NCBI RefSeq assembly: GCF_004217145.1
Contig: NZ_SHKR01000011.1
Coordinates: 2,170,001 to 2,234,000, forward strand
Source of the DNA: Kribbella rubisoli
Lineage (GTDB): Bacteria; Actinomycetota; Actinomycetes; Propionibacteriales; Kribbellaceae
DNA: 64,000 nt
Direction: 5' to 3'
Shown piece after piece: positions 33,279 to 42,881 of this stretch. The notes under the pieces are model-generated. The model had not been told where the DNA came from. It did not search any database and was given only the letters and a program-made list of their open reading frames with translations. The translations under genes were made by a program, and so were the position numbers. Numbering within the stretch: the stretch's first letter is position 1; each line of letters begins with the position of its first letter.

Positions 33279-34360
33279 CGGATCGACGTGCCGGCGGCCA
33301 GGTCGTCGAAGGCCTCATTGAGGTCGTCGAGCCCGACCGTCGCGGTCAGCAGCCGGTCGACAGGGAGTCGGCCGGCTCGGTACAGGGCGACGTACCGCGG
33401 GATGTCGCGGGACGGGATCGACGATCCCAGGTACGAGCCCTTCACCGTCCGCTCCTCCGCGACGAGGCTGACCGCCGGAACGCTGAACGCCTGCGACGGA
33501 TGCGGTAGGCCGACCGTGACGGTGGTCCCGCCGCGTCTCGTGGCGGCGTACGCCTGTTCGAGCACCTTCGCGCTGCCCACGGTCTCGAAGGCGTAGTCGG
33601 CACCGCCTGAGGTCGCCGCACGCACCTGGTCGACCCCGTCAGCGGCGTCTAGTGCGTAGGTCGCGCCCAGCTCCAGCGCCAACTCCAGCTTGCTGGGTAC
33701 GACGTCCACCGCAACGATCGGGTGTGCTCCGACGAGGACGGCGCCGAGCAACGCGGACAGGCCGACGCCACCGAGACCGAAGATGGCGGCACTGCGACCA
33801 GCACGGACCTGGGCTGTGTTCACCACGGCGCCGACGCCGGTCATCACCGCGCAGCCGAACAGGGCGGCGATCTCGGGCGGGAGAGACGGGTCGATCTTCA
33901 CCGCCGAGTGAGCCGAGATCACGGCATGGTCCGCAAAACCGGACACACCCAAATGGTGATGTACGTCGGTCAGGCGGCGGGTGCCCGACAGGAGAGTGCC
34001 GGCGGTGTTGGCCGTTGCGCCGGGCTCGCACAACGCCGGTCGGCCCTCCGCGCACGGCCCGCAGGTGCCGCAGGACGGGACGAAGGCGCAGACCACCACG
34101 TCGCCCGGCGCGAAGTCGGCGGCCTCCGAGGCAACGACCTCGCCGGCGGCTTCGTGGCCGATCAGCATCGGCATCACCCGCGGGCGCGAGCCGTCGATCA
34201 CTGAGAGGTCCGAGTGACACAGGCCGGCCGCGCGGATCCGGACAAGCAGCTCGCCGGGCCCCGGCGGCGCGAGCTCCACCTCTTCGATCCGCAGCGGACG
34301 CGACGCGGCGTACGGCGCCGGCAGGCCCATCTCCCGCAGTACGGCGCCGCGCACGATCAT
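33260..34360 (-). CDS. Zinc-dependent alcohol dehydrogenase (MDR)
   Basis: 366-residue medium-chain dehydrogenase. The catalytic zinc site is indicated by GLCHSDLS and GHEAAGEV. The structural zinc site is the four-cysteine cluster CGTCGPCAEGRPALC. The NAD motif is GLGGVGLSALLG. The length and loops resemble class III/formaldehyde- or aryl-alcohol-dehydrogenase-like enzymes. The start overlaps the thioesterase stop (ATGA). Confidence 0.92.
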   Translation of the reverse strand: MIVRGAVLREMGLPAPYAASRPLRIEEVELAPPGPGELLVRIRAAGLCHSDLSVIDGSRPRVMPMLIGHEAAGEVVASEAADFAPGDVVVCAFVPSCGTCGPCAEGRPALCEPGATANTAGTLLSGTRRLTDVHHHLGVSGFADHAVISAHSAVKIDPSLPPEIAALFGCAVMTGVGAVVNTAQVRAGRSAAIFGLGGVGLSALLGAVLVGAHPIVAVDVVPSKLELALELGATYALDAADGVDQVRAATSGGADYAFETVGSAKVLEQAYAATRRGGTTVTVGLPHPSQAFSVPAVSLVAEERTVKGSYLGSSIPSRDIPRYVALYRAGRLPVDRLLTATVGLDDLNEAFDDLAAGTSIRQVLLF

Positions 34361-34773
34361 CCAGTGATCCCTTCGAGCGCGGAGCGGATGAGATCCGGGA
34401 CCGGCACCGGGCGGCGATCCTCGCGCGTCACGAAGACGTGCACGAACCGCCCGGTGGCGGCCGGCTCGTCCGATCCCTCACGGAACAAGGCGATCTCGTA
34501 CCGCACGCTGGAATTGCCGAGCTGACCACACCGCAACGCCGCATCCACGACGCCGGGGAACTCGAGCGGTTGCTTGAACGTGCACTGCGAGTCCACGCAG
34601 AGCCCGATCACGTCACCGCCGTGAATGTCCAGACCGCCCGACCGGATCAGGAAGTCGTTGATCACGGTGTCGAAGAAGCTGTAGTACACGACGTTGTTGA
34701 CGTGCCCGTAGACGTCGTTGTCCTTCCACCGCAGCGTGATCGCGAGGTGGTGCGGATACGCGCTGCGGTCCAT
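34357..34773 (-). CDS. Acyl-CoA thioesterase, hotdog fold
   Basis: 138 residues with the 4-hydroxybenzoyl-CoA thioesterase-type motif [20 protein letters not shown] near the N-terminus (Asp of DVYGH as catalytic residue). A single hotdog domain, the normal length. It lies between DUF574 (gap 3 bp) and the alcohol dehydrogenase (ATGA overlap), so the three are one operon. Confidence 0.9.
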   Translation of the reverse strand: MDRSAYPHHLAITLRWKDNDVYGHVNNVVYYSFFDTVINDFLIRSGGLDIHGGDVIGLCVDSQCTFKQPLEFPGVVDAALRCGQLGNSSVRYEIALFREGSDEPAATGRFVHVFVTREDRRPVPVPDLIRSALEGITG

Positions 34774-34776
34774 CCG

Positions 34777-35622
34777 TCAGGGCTTGCGGCCGACTCCGAC
34801 CCACAGGCTGCACATGATGTCGGTGAACTCGCCCTTGTCGACCAGGCGCTGGGTCTCGTCGTCCGGGTACCACCGGAACGGCGACACGACGCCGGGCTCG
34901 ACCAGCTCGGTGCCCTCGAAGAAACGGGTGACCTCTTCCTTCGAGCGGACCTGCGCGTCACCGCCGTCGGCCTTGTAGACCACCATCGCCCGCTCCCACA
35001 GCTCCGGCGCGAAGTCCGGGGTGCAGTGCGAGAAGATCAGCAGCGATCCCGGCGCGAGCGGCTCGACGAGCTGGCGGACCAGGTCGTACGGCTTCAGCGC
35101 GTCGGGCAGGTAGTGGAAGACACCGACGATGCTGAGCGCGACCGGCTTGCTGAAGTCGATCAGCTCCTTGACCTCGTCGGACTGCAGGATCGCCTGCGGG
35201 TCGGTGACGTCGGCCTCGAGGTACGCCGTCTTGCCTTCCGGCTTGCTGACCAGCAGCGCGCGGGAGTGCGCGAGCACGATCGGGTCGTTGTCGGCGTACA
35301 CCACGTGCGCCGAGGGAGCGATCTCCTGGACGACCTCGTGCAGGTTCGGGCTGGTCGGGATACCGGTCCCGACGTCGAGGAACTGGGTGATGCCCTGCTC
35401 GGCGGCGTACTTCGCCGCGCGGTGCATCCACATCCGGTTCGAGAGGGCGGCGGTGCGGAAACCGGGGAACGCCTGGAGCAGGTGCTCGGCGGCCTGCCGG
35501 TCGATCGCGAAGTTGTCCTTCCCGCCCAGGAAGTAGTCGTACACCCGAGCGCCGTGCGGCCGGTCGAGCTTCAGCTGCTCGTACATCCGCGGGTCGACGT
35601 CGGCATCCTGCGATTCAGCCAT
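34777..35622 (-). CDS. DUF574 SAM-dependent methyltransferase
   Basis: 281 residues from ATG 35622 ([13 protein letters not shown]). The DUF574 signatures are [34 protein letters not shown] and [16 protein letters not shown]. The family is greatly expanded in actinobacteria and has no settled function; it keeps a SAM-binding site. The upstream frame extension to 35730 is not supported. It starts the operon with the thioesterase and alcohol dehydrogenase. Confidence 0.88.
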   Translation of the reverse strand: MAESQDADVDPRMYEQLKLDRPHGARVYDYFLGGKDNFAIDRQAAEHLLQAFPGFRTAALSNRMWMHRAAKYAAEQGITQFLDVGTGIPTSPNLHEVVQEIAPSAHVVYADNDPIVLAHSRALLVSKPEGKTAYLEADVTDPQAILQSDEVKELIDFSKPVALSIVGVFHYLPDALKPYDLVRQLVEPLAPGSLLIFSHCTPDFAPELWERAMVVYKADGGDAQVRSKEEVTRFFEGTELVEPGVVSPFRWYPDDETQRLVDKGEFTDIMCSLWVGVGRKP

Positions 35623-35779
35623 GAAATTCCCATCCGCGCAGCGCTCAGAACTGAAGAGCCATCGTAGCCGGTACACGACGGACCGTGACACCGGCAGAAC
35701 GACCCTATCGCTCCGAAGTCCCTTTGCCACCAGCTCCGGCGCGTCCGCGAATGGCCTTTACACAGGATTGAATCCAGCC

Positions 35780-36397
35780 ATGCGTTTCGTCCTGATTCCG
35801 GGTGCCGCCTCGTCGTCCTGGCACTGGCATCCGGTGACCGCCGAGCTCCGTGCGCGCGGGCACGAGGTGATCCCGGTAGACCTGCCCTGTGACGATCCGT
35901 CGGCAGGATTGGCGGAGTACGTCGACACCGTTGTCACCGTGGCATCCGAGGCGGATGTGGTGGTCGCGCATTCGCTCGGCGGGTTCACCGGCGCGGTCGT
36001 GTGCGACCGGATTCCGGTGCGCGAGTTCGTGCTCGTCGCCGGCATGGTTCCGCTGCCTGGCGAACGGATCAGCGAGTGGTGGGGGAACACCGACTACGAG
36101 TCGGTCGAGGGTGAGGTCGACACGTTCTTCCACGACCTGCCTGCGGAGCTCGCAGGCGAGGCCCACAGACAGTTGCGGTCGCAGTCCGACAGGCCCATGA
36201 ACGATCCGTGTGCGATCGAGAGCTGGCCGGCCGTGCCGACTCGAGCGGTGATCGCGACGGGGGATCTGCTGTTTCCGCCCGACTTCCTGCGGCGGGTCAC
36301 GCAGGAGCGGCTCGGGTTTCTACCGGACGAGGTGCCTGGAGGCCATTTTCCGATGCTTGGTCAGCCCGTTGCCGTGGTGGACTATCTCTTAACGTGA
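35780..36397 (+). CDS. Alpha/beta hydrolase
   Basis: 205 residues from ATG 35780 (MRFVLIPGAASSSWHWHPV). The nucleophile elbow is AHSLGG (Ser), the oxyanion region is IPGAASSSWHW, and the C-terminal His lies in GGHFPMLGQP. It resembles the esterase/MES-like group of salicylate esterases and hydroxynitrile lyases. No ribosome site is evident. It is divergent from DUF574 over 157 bp, in which I see no clear operator. Confidence 0.85.
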   Translation: MRFVLIPGAASSSWHWHPVTAELRARGHEVIPVDLPCDDPSAGLAEYVDTVVTVASEADVVVAHSLGGFTGAVVCDRIPVREFVLVAGMVPLPGERISEWWGNTDYESVEGEVDTFFHDLPAELAGEAHRQLRSQSDRPMNDPCAIESWPAVPTRAVIATGDLLFPPDFLRRVTQERLGFLPDEVPGGHFPMLGQPVAVVDYLLT

Positions 36398-36406
36398 GGG
36401 GGCTTC

Positions 36407-36886
36407 ATGAGTGATGTGGTGCAGGGGCGGCAGACCGCGGCGTACGACGGGGAGGTGGTTGTTTTCCTGATCGGGATGCGGGTGAACTCGGTGTTCAAGG
36501 TGCGGGAGTGGTTGCCGGTGGCGAAGGCGATGGGGCCGATGCTGCGGGAGTTGATGAAGGACAAAGAGAGCGGGCTGCTCGGGTTCCGGACGCTGCCGAC
36601 CTGGCGTGGGGTCACGTTGATTCAGTACTGGGAGTCGGTCGAGAAGCTGCAGGCGTTCGCCGGGGACACCGGGCGGACGCACCGGCCGGCGTGGGTCGAG
36701 TACTTCCGCAAATCGTTCAAGGGTGGCGCGGTCGGCATCTGGCACGAGACGTACGTCGTACCAGCCGGCCACACCGAAACCATCTACGGCAACATGCCGC
36801 TGCTCGGTCTCGGCCGGGTCAAGGGTGTTCAGCCGGTCAACCAGCGCACCGACACCGCAGCCCAGCGCCTGCACCAAACCGAATAG
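36407..36886 (+). CDS. DUF4188 family protein
   Basis: 159 residues, ATG 36407 with GAGGGGG upstream. The sequence (VVVFLIGMRVNSVFKVREWLP; FRTLPTWRGVTLIQYWES; HETYVVPAGHTETIYGNMP) matches the DUF4188 or monooxygenase-like family with a dimeric ferredoxin-like fold. The activity is unknown. It lies 9 bp behind the hydrolase and is probably co-transcribed. Confidence 0.85.
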   Translation: MSDVVQGRQTAAYDGEVVVFLIGMRVNSVFKVREWLPVAKAMGPMLRELMKDKESGLLGFRTLPTWRGVTLIQYWESVEKLQAFAGDTGRTHRPAWVEYFRKSFKGGAVGIWHETYVVPAGHTETIYGNMPLLGLGRVKGVQPVNQRTDTAAQRLHQTE

Positions 36887-36887
36887 C

Positions 36888-37238
36888 TCAGTCCTGCCAG
36901 AGCCCGACGCGGTTGCCGTCCGGATCCAGGATCACAGCCATCCGGCCCAGCCCCGGCACGGTCCACGGCGGCGTCGAGACGGTCGCGCCGAGCGCCTCCG
37001 CCCGGACCAGCGTCAGCTCGACGTCCGGCACCGAGAAGTACGTCGTGATGCCCGCCGCCCGGGTCGCATCCGCGGACCCGATGCCGCCCGGCAGCGTGCT
37101 GGGCCCGGGCTCGACCAAGGCATAGTCGAGTTCTTCCACCAGCCGCAGGCGCCAGCCGAACAGCTCGGAGTAGAAGGCGCGGGACGCCGGGGCGTCCGAC
37201 GCGGTGATGTCGATCCACGCAGGGTGCTTGTCGCTCAT
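36888..37238 (-). CDS. VOC family (glyoxalase-like) protein
   Basis: 116 residues with the paired beta-alpha-beta-beta-beta modules of the VOC superfamily: WIDITASDAPASRAFYSELFGW at the start and MAVILDPDGNRVGLWQ at the end. The His of the first metal position is not obvious. Function unknown. It ends 1 bp from the DUF4188 stop in convergent orientation. Confidence 0.85.
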   Translation of the reverse strand: MSDKHPAWIDITASDAPASRAFYSELFGWRLRLVEELDYALVEPGPSTLPGGIGSADATRAAGITTYFSVPDVELTLVRAEALGATVSTPPWTVPGLGRMAVILDPDGNRVGLWQD

Positions 37239-37297
37239 ACCCAGTACGTCGAAGCGAGACGGCCGGGCTCGACATGTCGTGCGGTTACAGTGCAGGC

Positions 37298-38647
37298 GTG
37301 CGGTTTCTCCGGGATTTGTGGACGTTGCTGCAGCGTCGCGATTTCCGGCGGCTGTTCGCGGTGCGGCTCACGTCGCAGTTCGGCGACGGGGTGTTCCAGG
37401 TGGCGCTGGCGTCGTACGTGTTGTTCTCGCCGGAGCGGGCGCCTGACGCGGCAGCAATCGCCGGGTTGTTCGCGGTCGCGCTGCTGCCGTACTCGGTCCT
37501 CGGCCCGTTCACCGGCGTACTCCTGGACCGGTGGTCGCGCCGGCAGATCCTGTTCGCCGCAAACCTGACCCGCGCCGTGCTTGTGATCGGGGTCGGAGCG
37601 ATCGTCGCGGCCGACAACGCCGGCGTGCTGTTCTATGTCGCCGTGCTGCTGACGCTCGGCGTCAACCGCTTCCTCCTGTCCGGGCTGTCGGCGGGTCTCC
37701 CGCACGTTGTCGAGCGCGACGAGCTGGTGATGGCCAACGCAGTCACCCCGACCAGCGGTACGGCGTTCTTCCTGATCGGCGGCGGTGTCGGCGCCGGCGT
37801 GAAGCTGCTCGTCGACTCCGACCTGACCGTCCTCGGGCTGACCGTCGTCATCTACACGGCCGCTGCATTCCTCGCCCTCCGGCTGCGGCGCGACCAACTC
37901 GGACCGGACCTGAACGGCGACGAGCCCAGCATCGGCGAGGCGCTCCGGACCATCGCGGCCGGCCTGATCGACGGCGGAAGGCACCTCAGGTCACGCCCGC
38001 AACCAGCGCTCGGACTGGCCGCGATAGGTTCGCTCCGGTTCTTCTTCGGGCTGATGACGGTCGCGATGATCCTGCTGTACCGCAACTACTTCTACGGACC
38101 CGGTCAGCTGGATCAAGCGTTCGGTGCACTGGCGATCGCGACGGGTGCGGTCGGAGCCGGGCTGTTCGTCGCCGCGCTCGTCACGCCGTGGGGCACTCGC
38201 GTGATGTTGCTGCGGCAGTGGATCACCTGGCTGTTCGTGGGTGCGGCCGTCGTGAGCGCCGTACCGATCGGGTTCTACACCAAGCCGGCGCTGGTGGCCG
38301 GTGGGTTCCTCACCGGGTTCTGCGCGCAGGGCATCAAGATCAGCGTCGACACCCTCGTGCAGACGGGTGTCGACGACGTGTACCGCGGACGGGTGTTCTC
38401 GCTCTACGACATGATCTTCAATGTCGGGCAGGTCTCCGCGGCCGCACTCGGCGCGGCGATCCTGCCCGACAGCGGGAAGTCCTACGCCGTACTGGCGCTC
38501 ATCGTGGTCGGCTTCGCCGTGACCGCCGTGGTGTACGGGCGGCTCAGCTCACGTGCCGCGCAGCGCGGTGATCGGCTGGATGGCGGAGGCCTTCCAGGCG
38601 GGATACGTGCCGGCGACCAGACCGATGAACGCACCCAGCAGGGGTGA
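37298..38647 (+). CDS. MFS transporter
   Basis: 449 residues from GTG 37298 (V/MRFLRDLWTLLQRRDF). About twelve membrane segments; the loop between helices 2 and 3 carries LDRWSRRQILFAAN, the MFS A-motif. It is of the same general type as the partial transporter at the left edge. The last 33 codons overlap the convergent ABC permease gene by 99 bp. The substrate is unknown; drug or metabolite export is usual. Confidence 0.88.
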   Translation: MRFLRDLWTLLQRRDFRRLFAVRLTSQFGDGVFQVALASYVLFSPERAPDAAAIAGLFAVALLPYSVLGPFTGVLLDRWSRRQILFAANLTRAVLVIGVGAIVAADNAGVLFYVAVLLTLGVNRFLLSGLSAGLPHVVERDELVMANAVTPTSGTAFFLIGGGVGAGVKLLVDSDLTVLGLTVVIYTAAAFLALRLRRDQLGPDLNGDEPSIGEALRTIAAGLIDGGRHLRSRPQPALGLAAIGSLRFFFGLMTVAMILLYRNYFYGPGQLDQAFGALAIATGAVGAGLFVAALVTPWGTRVMLLRQWITWLFVGAAVVSAVPIGFYTKPALVAGGFLTGFCAQGIKISVDTLVQTGVDDVYRGRVFSLYDMIFNVGQVSAAALGAAILPDSGKSYAVLALIVVGFAVTAVVYGRLSSRAAQRGDRLDGGGLPGGIRAGDQTDERTQQG

Positions 38648-39820
38648 ACCGAACGCCAACCGGTTGTCGAGGATCGGTGTCCAGTCCCGGATCCACGACA
38701 CGCTCACGGTGAGGATCACGCCCACCGCCGTACCGAGCAGGCCGCCGAGGAATCCGACGATCACGCTCTCGACCAGGAACTGAACGGCGATATGTCTTCG
38801 CGCCGCGCCCAAGGCTCTTCGCAGGCCGATCTCCGAGGTGCGTTCCAGGACTGACAGCAGCGTGACGTTCGCGATGCCGAGACCGCCGACCAGGAGTGCG
38901 ACCGCACCGAGCAGCAGGAACAGCGCGTTCAGGTCGGACTCGACTCCCTTGCGTACGGCGCCTTGCTTGGGCGGAGCGTCGACGCGCAAGGTGCTCGGGT
39001 TGTTCGGCTCGATCGCGATCGGTGCCTGCTCCGCGATCAGTTGCGCGGCGCCGACCGCCGTACGGATCTCGACCGCGTCGGGCGACTCGAGGTCGTACGC
39101 CGTGCGGGCCGCGCCGTTCGGCATGATCACCGCGTCGTTGAGTTCGGCCCGGCCGCTGACCGACTCGAGGATGCCGATCACCGTGTACGGCTCGTCGCCG
39201 ATGAACACCGCGGGCTGCGAGTCGACCCGGTTGATCCCGAGGCGCTCGGCAGCATGCTTGCCGAGGACAACCACTTTGTCGGCACGCTGGTCGTGGCCCT
39301 GGTCGAAGAAGCGGCCCGTCTGAAGGGTCGCGCGTACGGCGTCCCACAGGCCGGCGGACCCGGCCATCACCTGAAGTGCCTTGCCGGCACCGTTGTCCAG
39401 GCCGGTGACGTTCTGGACCAGGTCGTCGCCGATCTCCAGGTTGCTGACGGTCCCGACCGCTTCGACGCCGTTCAGCCGTTTGATCCGGTCGGGCGCATCC
39501 CACGGCAACTGCGTCGCAGCTTCCCCTTCCTGCCCGCCTTTGTCGTCCGGCTGTACGACGACCCGCGTCGCCGCAGCAAGGTCGAACCGCTGCGTGATCT
39601 GCCCTGCGGCCGTCTGCCCCAGCCCGACCGTCCCCACCAACGCGGCAACACCGAGCACGGTGCCCAGCGTGGTGAGGATCAGCCGGGTAGGACGGGCCGC
39701 AACCCCGGCCAACGCTTCGTCGAGGAGATCTCGTACGGCGGGACGAGATCTCAGTCGCCGGCGCCGCCGGGACGTGGACGGCCCGCCGGCGGGATCCGGG
39801 GGGCCTGCTTGGGTTACCAC
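38549..39820 (-). CDS. ABC exporter permease, MacB/FtsX type
   Basis: 423 residues from GTG 39820. One N-terminal membrane helix (TRLILTTLGTVLGVAALVGTVGL), a large extracytoplasmic domain (about residues 60-295) and three C-terminal helices (LFLLLGAVALLVGGLGIANV onwards, ending WKASAIQPITALRGT). SEIGLRRALGA is the typical coupling loop of MacB permeases. Last gene of the exporter operon, with a 7-bp overlap with the ATPase. Confidence 0.92.
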   Translation of the reverse strand: MVTQAGPPDPAGGPSTSRRRRRLRSRPAVRDLLDEALAGVAARPTRLILTTLGTVLGVAALVGTVGLGQTAAGQITQRFDLAAATRVVVQPDDKGGQEGEAATQLPWDAPDRIKRLNGVEAVGTVSNLEIGDDLVQNVTGLDNGAGKALQVMAGSAGLWDAVRATLQTGRFFDQGHDQRADKVVVLGKHAAERLGINRVDSQPAVFIGDEPYTVIGILESVSGRAELNDAVIMPNGAARTAYDLESPDAVEIRTAVGAAQLIAEQAPIAIEPNNPSTLRVDAPPKQGAVRKGVESDLNALFLLLGAVALLVGGLGIANVTLLSVLERTSEIGLRRALGAARRHIAVQFLVESVIVGFLGGLLGTAVGVILTVSVSWIRDWTPILDNRLAFGSPLLGAFIGLVAGTYPAWKASAIQPITALRGT

Positions 39821-40506
39821 TGGAGGGTTCCGTCGACGATGCGGACCTGGCGCTGGGCCCGGCGGCTGACCTGGGCGTCGTGGGTGATGACAGCCAGCGT
39901 CATGCCCTCGGAATGCAGTTCGTCGAACACTTGCAGGATCGCCTCCGCGTTGGCGCTGTCGAGGTTGCCGGTCGGTTCATCTGCGAGCAGGAGGCTTGGC
40001 TCCGCGACCAGGGCCCGCGCGATCGCGACCCGCTGGCGTTCACCACCGGAGAGCGTGGTCGGCGCGAAATCCATCCGATGCGACAGCCCGACCCGCTCGA
40101 GCGCTACCCGGGCACGGGCCAGTCGCTCCCGGCGCGGCACACCGACGTACACCATCGAGAGCGCGACGTTCTCCAGTACGGTCCGGTGGTCGAGCAGATG
40201 GAACGACTGGAACACGAACCCGATCCGCTCCCCGCGCAGTACGGCGCGACGCCGCTCACGCAGGCTCATCGTGTCGACACCGTCGAGCCGATAGACCCCA
40301 CCCGTTGGGTTGTCCAACAATCCGAGCAGATGCAGCAACGTCGACTTCCCCGACCCGGACGGCCCGACGATCGACAGGTACTCGCCCTGCCCGATGGTCA
40401 GGTCGACCCCGTTGATCGCCCGTACCTCGGGCGGTCCCTCGAAGAACCGCCGTACGCCGATCATCTCGACGACCGGCGCCGGTAGCGCAACAGCAGTGGC
40501 GGTCAT
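39814..40506 (-). CDS. ABC exporter ATPase, MacB/LolD type
   Basis: 230 residues. Walker A GPSGSGKST, Q-loop FQSFHLLDH, signature LSGGERQRV, Walker B LLLADEPTG and the H-loop VITHD are all present. ATG 40506 overlaps the stop of the adaptor gene (ATGA). It powers the FtsX-like permease encoded downstream. Confidence 0.95.
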   Translation of the reverse strand: MTATAVALPAPVVEMIGVRRFFEGPPEVRAINGVDLTIGQGEYLSIVGPSGSGKSTLLHLLGLLDNPTGGVYRLDGVDTMSLRERRRAVLRGERIGFVFQSFHLLDHRTVLENVALSMVYVGVPRRERLARARVALERVGLSHRMDFAPTTLSGGERQRVAIARALVAEPSLLLADEPTGNLDSANAEAILQVFDELHSEGMTLAVITHDAQVSRRAQRQVRIVDGTLQW

Positions 40507-41795
40507 TTGCCCACCACCACCTGATCGCCGTCGGACAACTTCGCGTCGCCCTTGGGCGTGACCTGCGCGAACCCGTCCGCGGACAGCCCGACCGTGACCG
40601 GCACCAGTTCGACCTGACCGTTCCGCAGTACTTCGACGCGCGAGCTGCCGTCGGACCCGGACGACAACGCCGCCAGCGGTACGGCGAGAACCTTGCCGCT
40701 GGTGCTTTTCACCGGGATCGTCACCCGCACGTTCGCTTCCCGCAGCAGCGCCAACTGGCTCGCGGTCAACGCGTTCGGCGCGACCACGACGTCGTACGTG
40801 CTGCCGTTCTTCGCGACCCGGCGGACCTTCGCCGCGATCGCCGTAGCGTCGAGATCGAGCGACGCGACCATGCCGGCCTTCAACCGCTGCGCCGTCTCGG
40901 CGTCGACCTTGAGCGTCACGACCAGGGACGAACCGCTGGCCGACATCACCACGCCGTTCACCGTGCCGCCGCGCTCGACCTTCACGTCGTCGACCCGGCG
41001 CGGCAGCGTCTTCACGTAGACCACCTCGGACACCGGCAGCGGCGTACCGGCCTTGAACTTGGCCTCGCTCTCCGCATCCTCGGCGTCCGCGAGGTTCTCC
41101 TCCGCGTCGTCCACAGCGCCCTGCTGCACCGACGTGTCCTTCGCCTTGGCCGCCTTCGCCGCCTTCAGCTGGGACTGCGCCTGCCGGAGCTGGTTCTTCG
41201 CAGCGTCGACCTGCTTCTTCGCCTGGTCGACAGCCTGCGTCAACCGCTCCTCCGGCTCCGGGGCGTCGTACCCGGCCTTCTCGTAGAGCTCCTCGACCGC
41301 GGCCGAGGTGTCGAGCGTGTACTCGTCGTCGACGGTCCCAGGGTCGAACCCGAGCCGGTCGAGCGTCTCCTCCAGCTGCTGTACGTCGGGCCCCTTGCTC
41401 CCGGGCGACAGCGTCCGATACATCGGCAGTACGCCGGCCAGCCCGATCACGGGTCGTCCGGTGATCTCGAGCAGCGCCTTGCCCTCGGTGAGCGTCGACC
41501 CGACCGCCGGCACCTTCCCGGTCACGATCGCGGGCGTGCTGAGCCCGCTCGTCTCGACCCGGATGTTCACCGCGCCGTCGAACGAGGCATCACCGCGGCC
41601 CACCACCTTGCTCGACAGCGCCTTCTTCGCCACCGGCACGGTGATCTGGGAGGCCTTCGGCGGCGCGGTCTTCGCGGCCGCGTCCTCCGGCGAGCTGATC
41701 CGGCTACCCGCGGCCACGCCGACGCCGAGCGAGACCACGGCCACCCCGGCCACGCTGACGAGGACCCGGCGGCGGGATCTGGGCGAAGCGGTCAC
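40503..41795 (-). CDS. HlyD/MacA-like adaptor with PG-binding domain
   Basis: 430 residues from GTG 41795, which overlaps the lipoprotein stop (GTGA). One membrane anchor near residues 10-28, a PG_binding_1 domain (SPGSKGPDVQQLEETLDRLGF), a coiled coil (about residues 185-240, rich in Lys/Gln/Ala), then lipoyl/barrel segments and a C-terminal membrane-proximal domain. Proteins of this layout are periplasmic-type adaptors of ABC exporters in Gram-positives. A link to cell-wall peptide export is suggested by the PG-binding domain. Confidence 0.85.
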   Translation of the reverse strand: MTASPRSRRRVLVSVAGVAVVSLGVGVAAGSRISSPEDAAAKTAPPKASQITVPVAKKALSSKVVGRGDASFDGAVNIRVETSGLSTPAIVTGKVPAVGSTLTEGKALLEITGRPVIGLAGVLPMYRTLSPGSKGPDVQQLEETLDRLGFDPGTVDDEYTLDTSAAVEELYEKAGYDAPEPEERLTQAVDQAKKQVDAAKNQLRQAQSQLKAAKAAKAKDTSVQQGAVDDAEENLADAEDAESEAKFKAGTPLPVSEVVYVKTLPRRVDDVKVERGGTVNGVVMSASGSSLVVTLKVDAETAQRLKAGMVASLDLDATAIAAKVRRVAKNGSTYDVVVAPNALTASQLALLREANVRVTIPVKSTSGKVLAVPLAALSSGSDGSSRVEVLRNGQVELVPVTVGLSADGFAQVTPKGDAKLSDGDQVVVGK

Positions 41796-42856
41796 CGGTT
41801 CGCCATCTCGTCGCGGTACGCCTCGAGCTCGGTCTTGTGCTGGTCGACGAACTCCTTCTCGGCGTCGTACTGCACCTTCTTGTACGCGTCGTCGTACCCC
41901 TTGGCCTTGCACTTCTGGTCCGCCACCGCGAGGTCGATCTCGAACTTGCGGAGTTCGGTCAGCTTGGCCGCGTCGACCTTGTCGAACGACGGCGGACCGG
42001 TGATCGTCTTCGCCGGACCGCCCTTGGCCGGCGGCGTGTTCCCGGTCAGCGCGTCCAGCTTCGTCTGCACCTGGGTGCGCGGATCGTCGACCTTCTTGAA
42101 CCCGGAATGCCCGGCGTCGGCCATGCAGTCGGACCAGGCGCTGGTCGCGTCGACGACCCGCTGGTCGGCGTCGATCCGCTTCTGCAGCGCCTGGATGTCC
42201 TTGAACAGGCTGTCGAACTTCTTGAAGTTCGCCGCCCGGTCCTCACCCTTGCCGTAGACCTGCTCGATCGCCTTGCCCCGGCAACCCAGGTCCTGCTTGC
42301 CGCTGTCGGACGGGCCGCCGCCGCTGCCCTGGATCACCACGGCGCCGCTCCCGTTCGCGTTCGGTCCGTTCAGCGCCTTGTCGTACGCCTTCTGCGCGGC
42401 CGGCGACAGCGCGCTGCGGATCTTGGTGTTCGGGTTCGTTTCGTCGTCGCCGGCCTTGGACCAGTCGATCGTGCTGATGCCGTACCCGTACTGCTGGGCG
42501 AACTTGTCCGGCGGCAGGTTGAACGCGTCGGTGAACTTGCTCTTGGCGTTCTGCTCCGGCGGTACGGCGACGTAGTCGAAACCGGCCGTCTTCATGCACG
42601 CGGCGGTGGCGTCCTCGACCTTGCGCTGCTTGGCCAGCTCCTCCTCGCTCGGCTGCTGCGCACCACCGGCCCGCACCGCAAGCCGGATCCCGCTACCGCC
42701 GGACGAACTGACGAACCCCTCGCCCATGTACTCCGCGAGCGGGCTCTTGTCGCTGTTCTGGTCGCCGGACGCGACCGGCGCCTTGTCGTTCCCGCAGCCG
42801 GCCACCGCGAGGATGGCCAGCAAGGCTAGCGCGGATGCAGTTCGTGAGGTCTTCAT
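41792..42856 (-). CDS. Lipoprotein with repeated Cys motif
   Basis: 354 residues. Signal peptide with lipobox LAVAGC (Cys21). The mature part has recurring cysteine units: ACMKTAGFDY, LGCRGKAIEQ, DCMADAGHSGF and QKCKAKGYDD, probably forming disulfides outside the cell. It is the first gene of the exporter operon and divergent from the two-component system, whose kinase sensor carries similar Cys units. It may capture the exported or sensed compound. Confidence 0.85.
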   Translation of the reverse strand: MKTSRTASALALLAILAVAGCGNDKAPVASGDQNSDKSPLAEYMGEGFVSSSGGSGIRLAVRAGGAQQPSEEELAKQRKVEDATAACMKTAGFDYVAVPPEQNAKSKFTDAFNLPPDKFAQQYGYGISTIDWSKAGDDETNPNTKIRSALSPAAQKAYDKALNGPNANGSGAVVIQGSGGGPSDSGKQDLGCRGKAIEQVYGKGEDRAANFKKFDSLFKDIQALQKRIDADQRVVDATSAWSDCMADAGHSGFKKVDDPRTQVQTKLDALTGNTPPAKGGPAKTITGPPSFDKVDAAKLTELRKFEIDLAVADQKCKAKGYDDAYKKVQYDAEKEFVDQHKTELEAYRDEMANR

Positions 42857-42881
42857 GGCGGTCGAGCGTGCCGTCGCGGCA

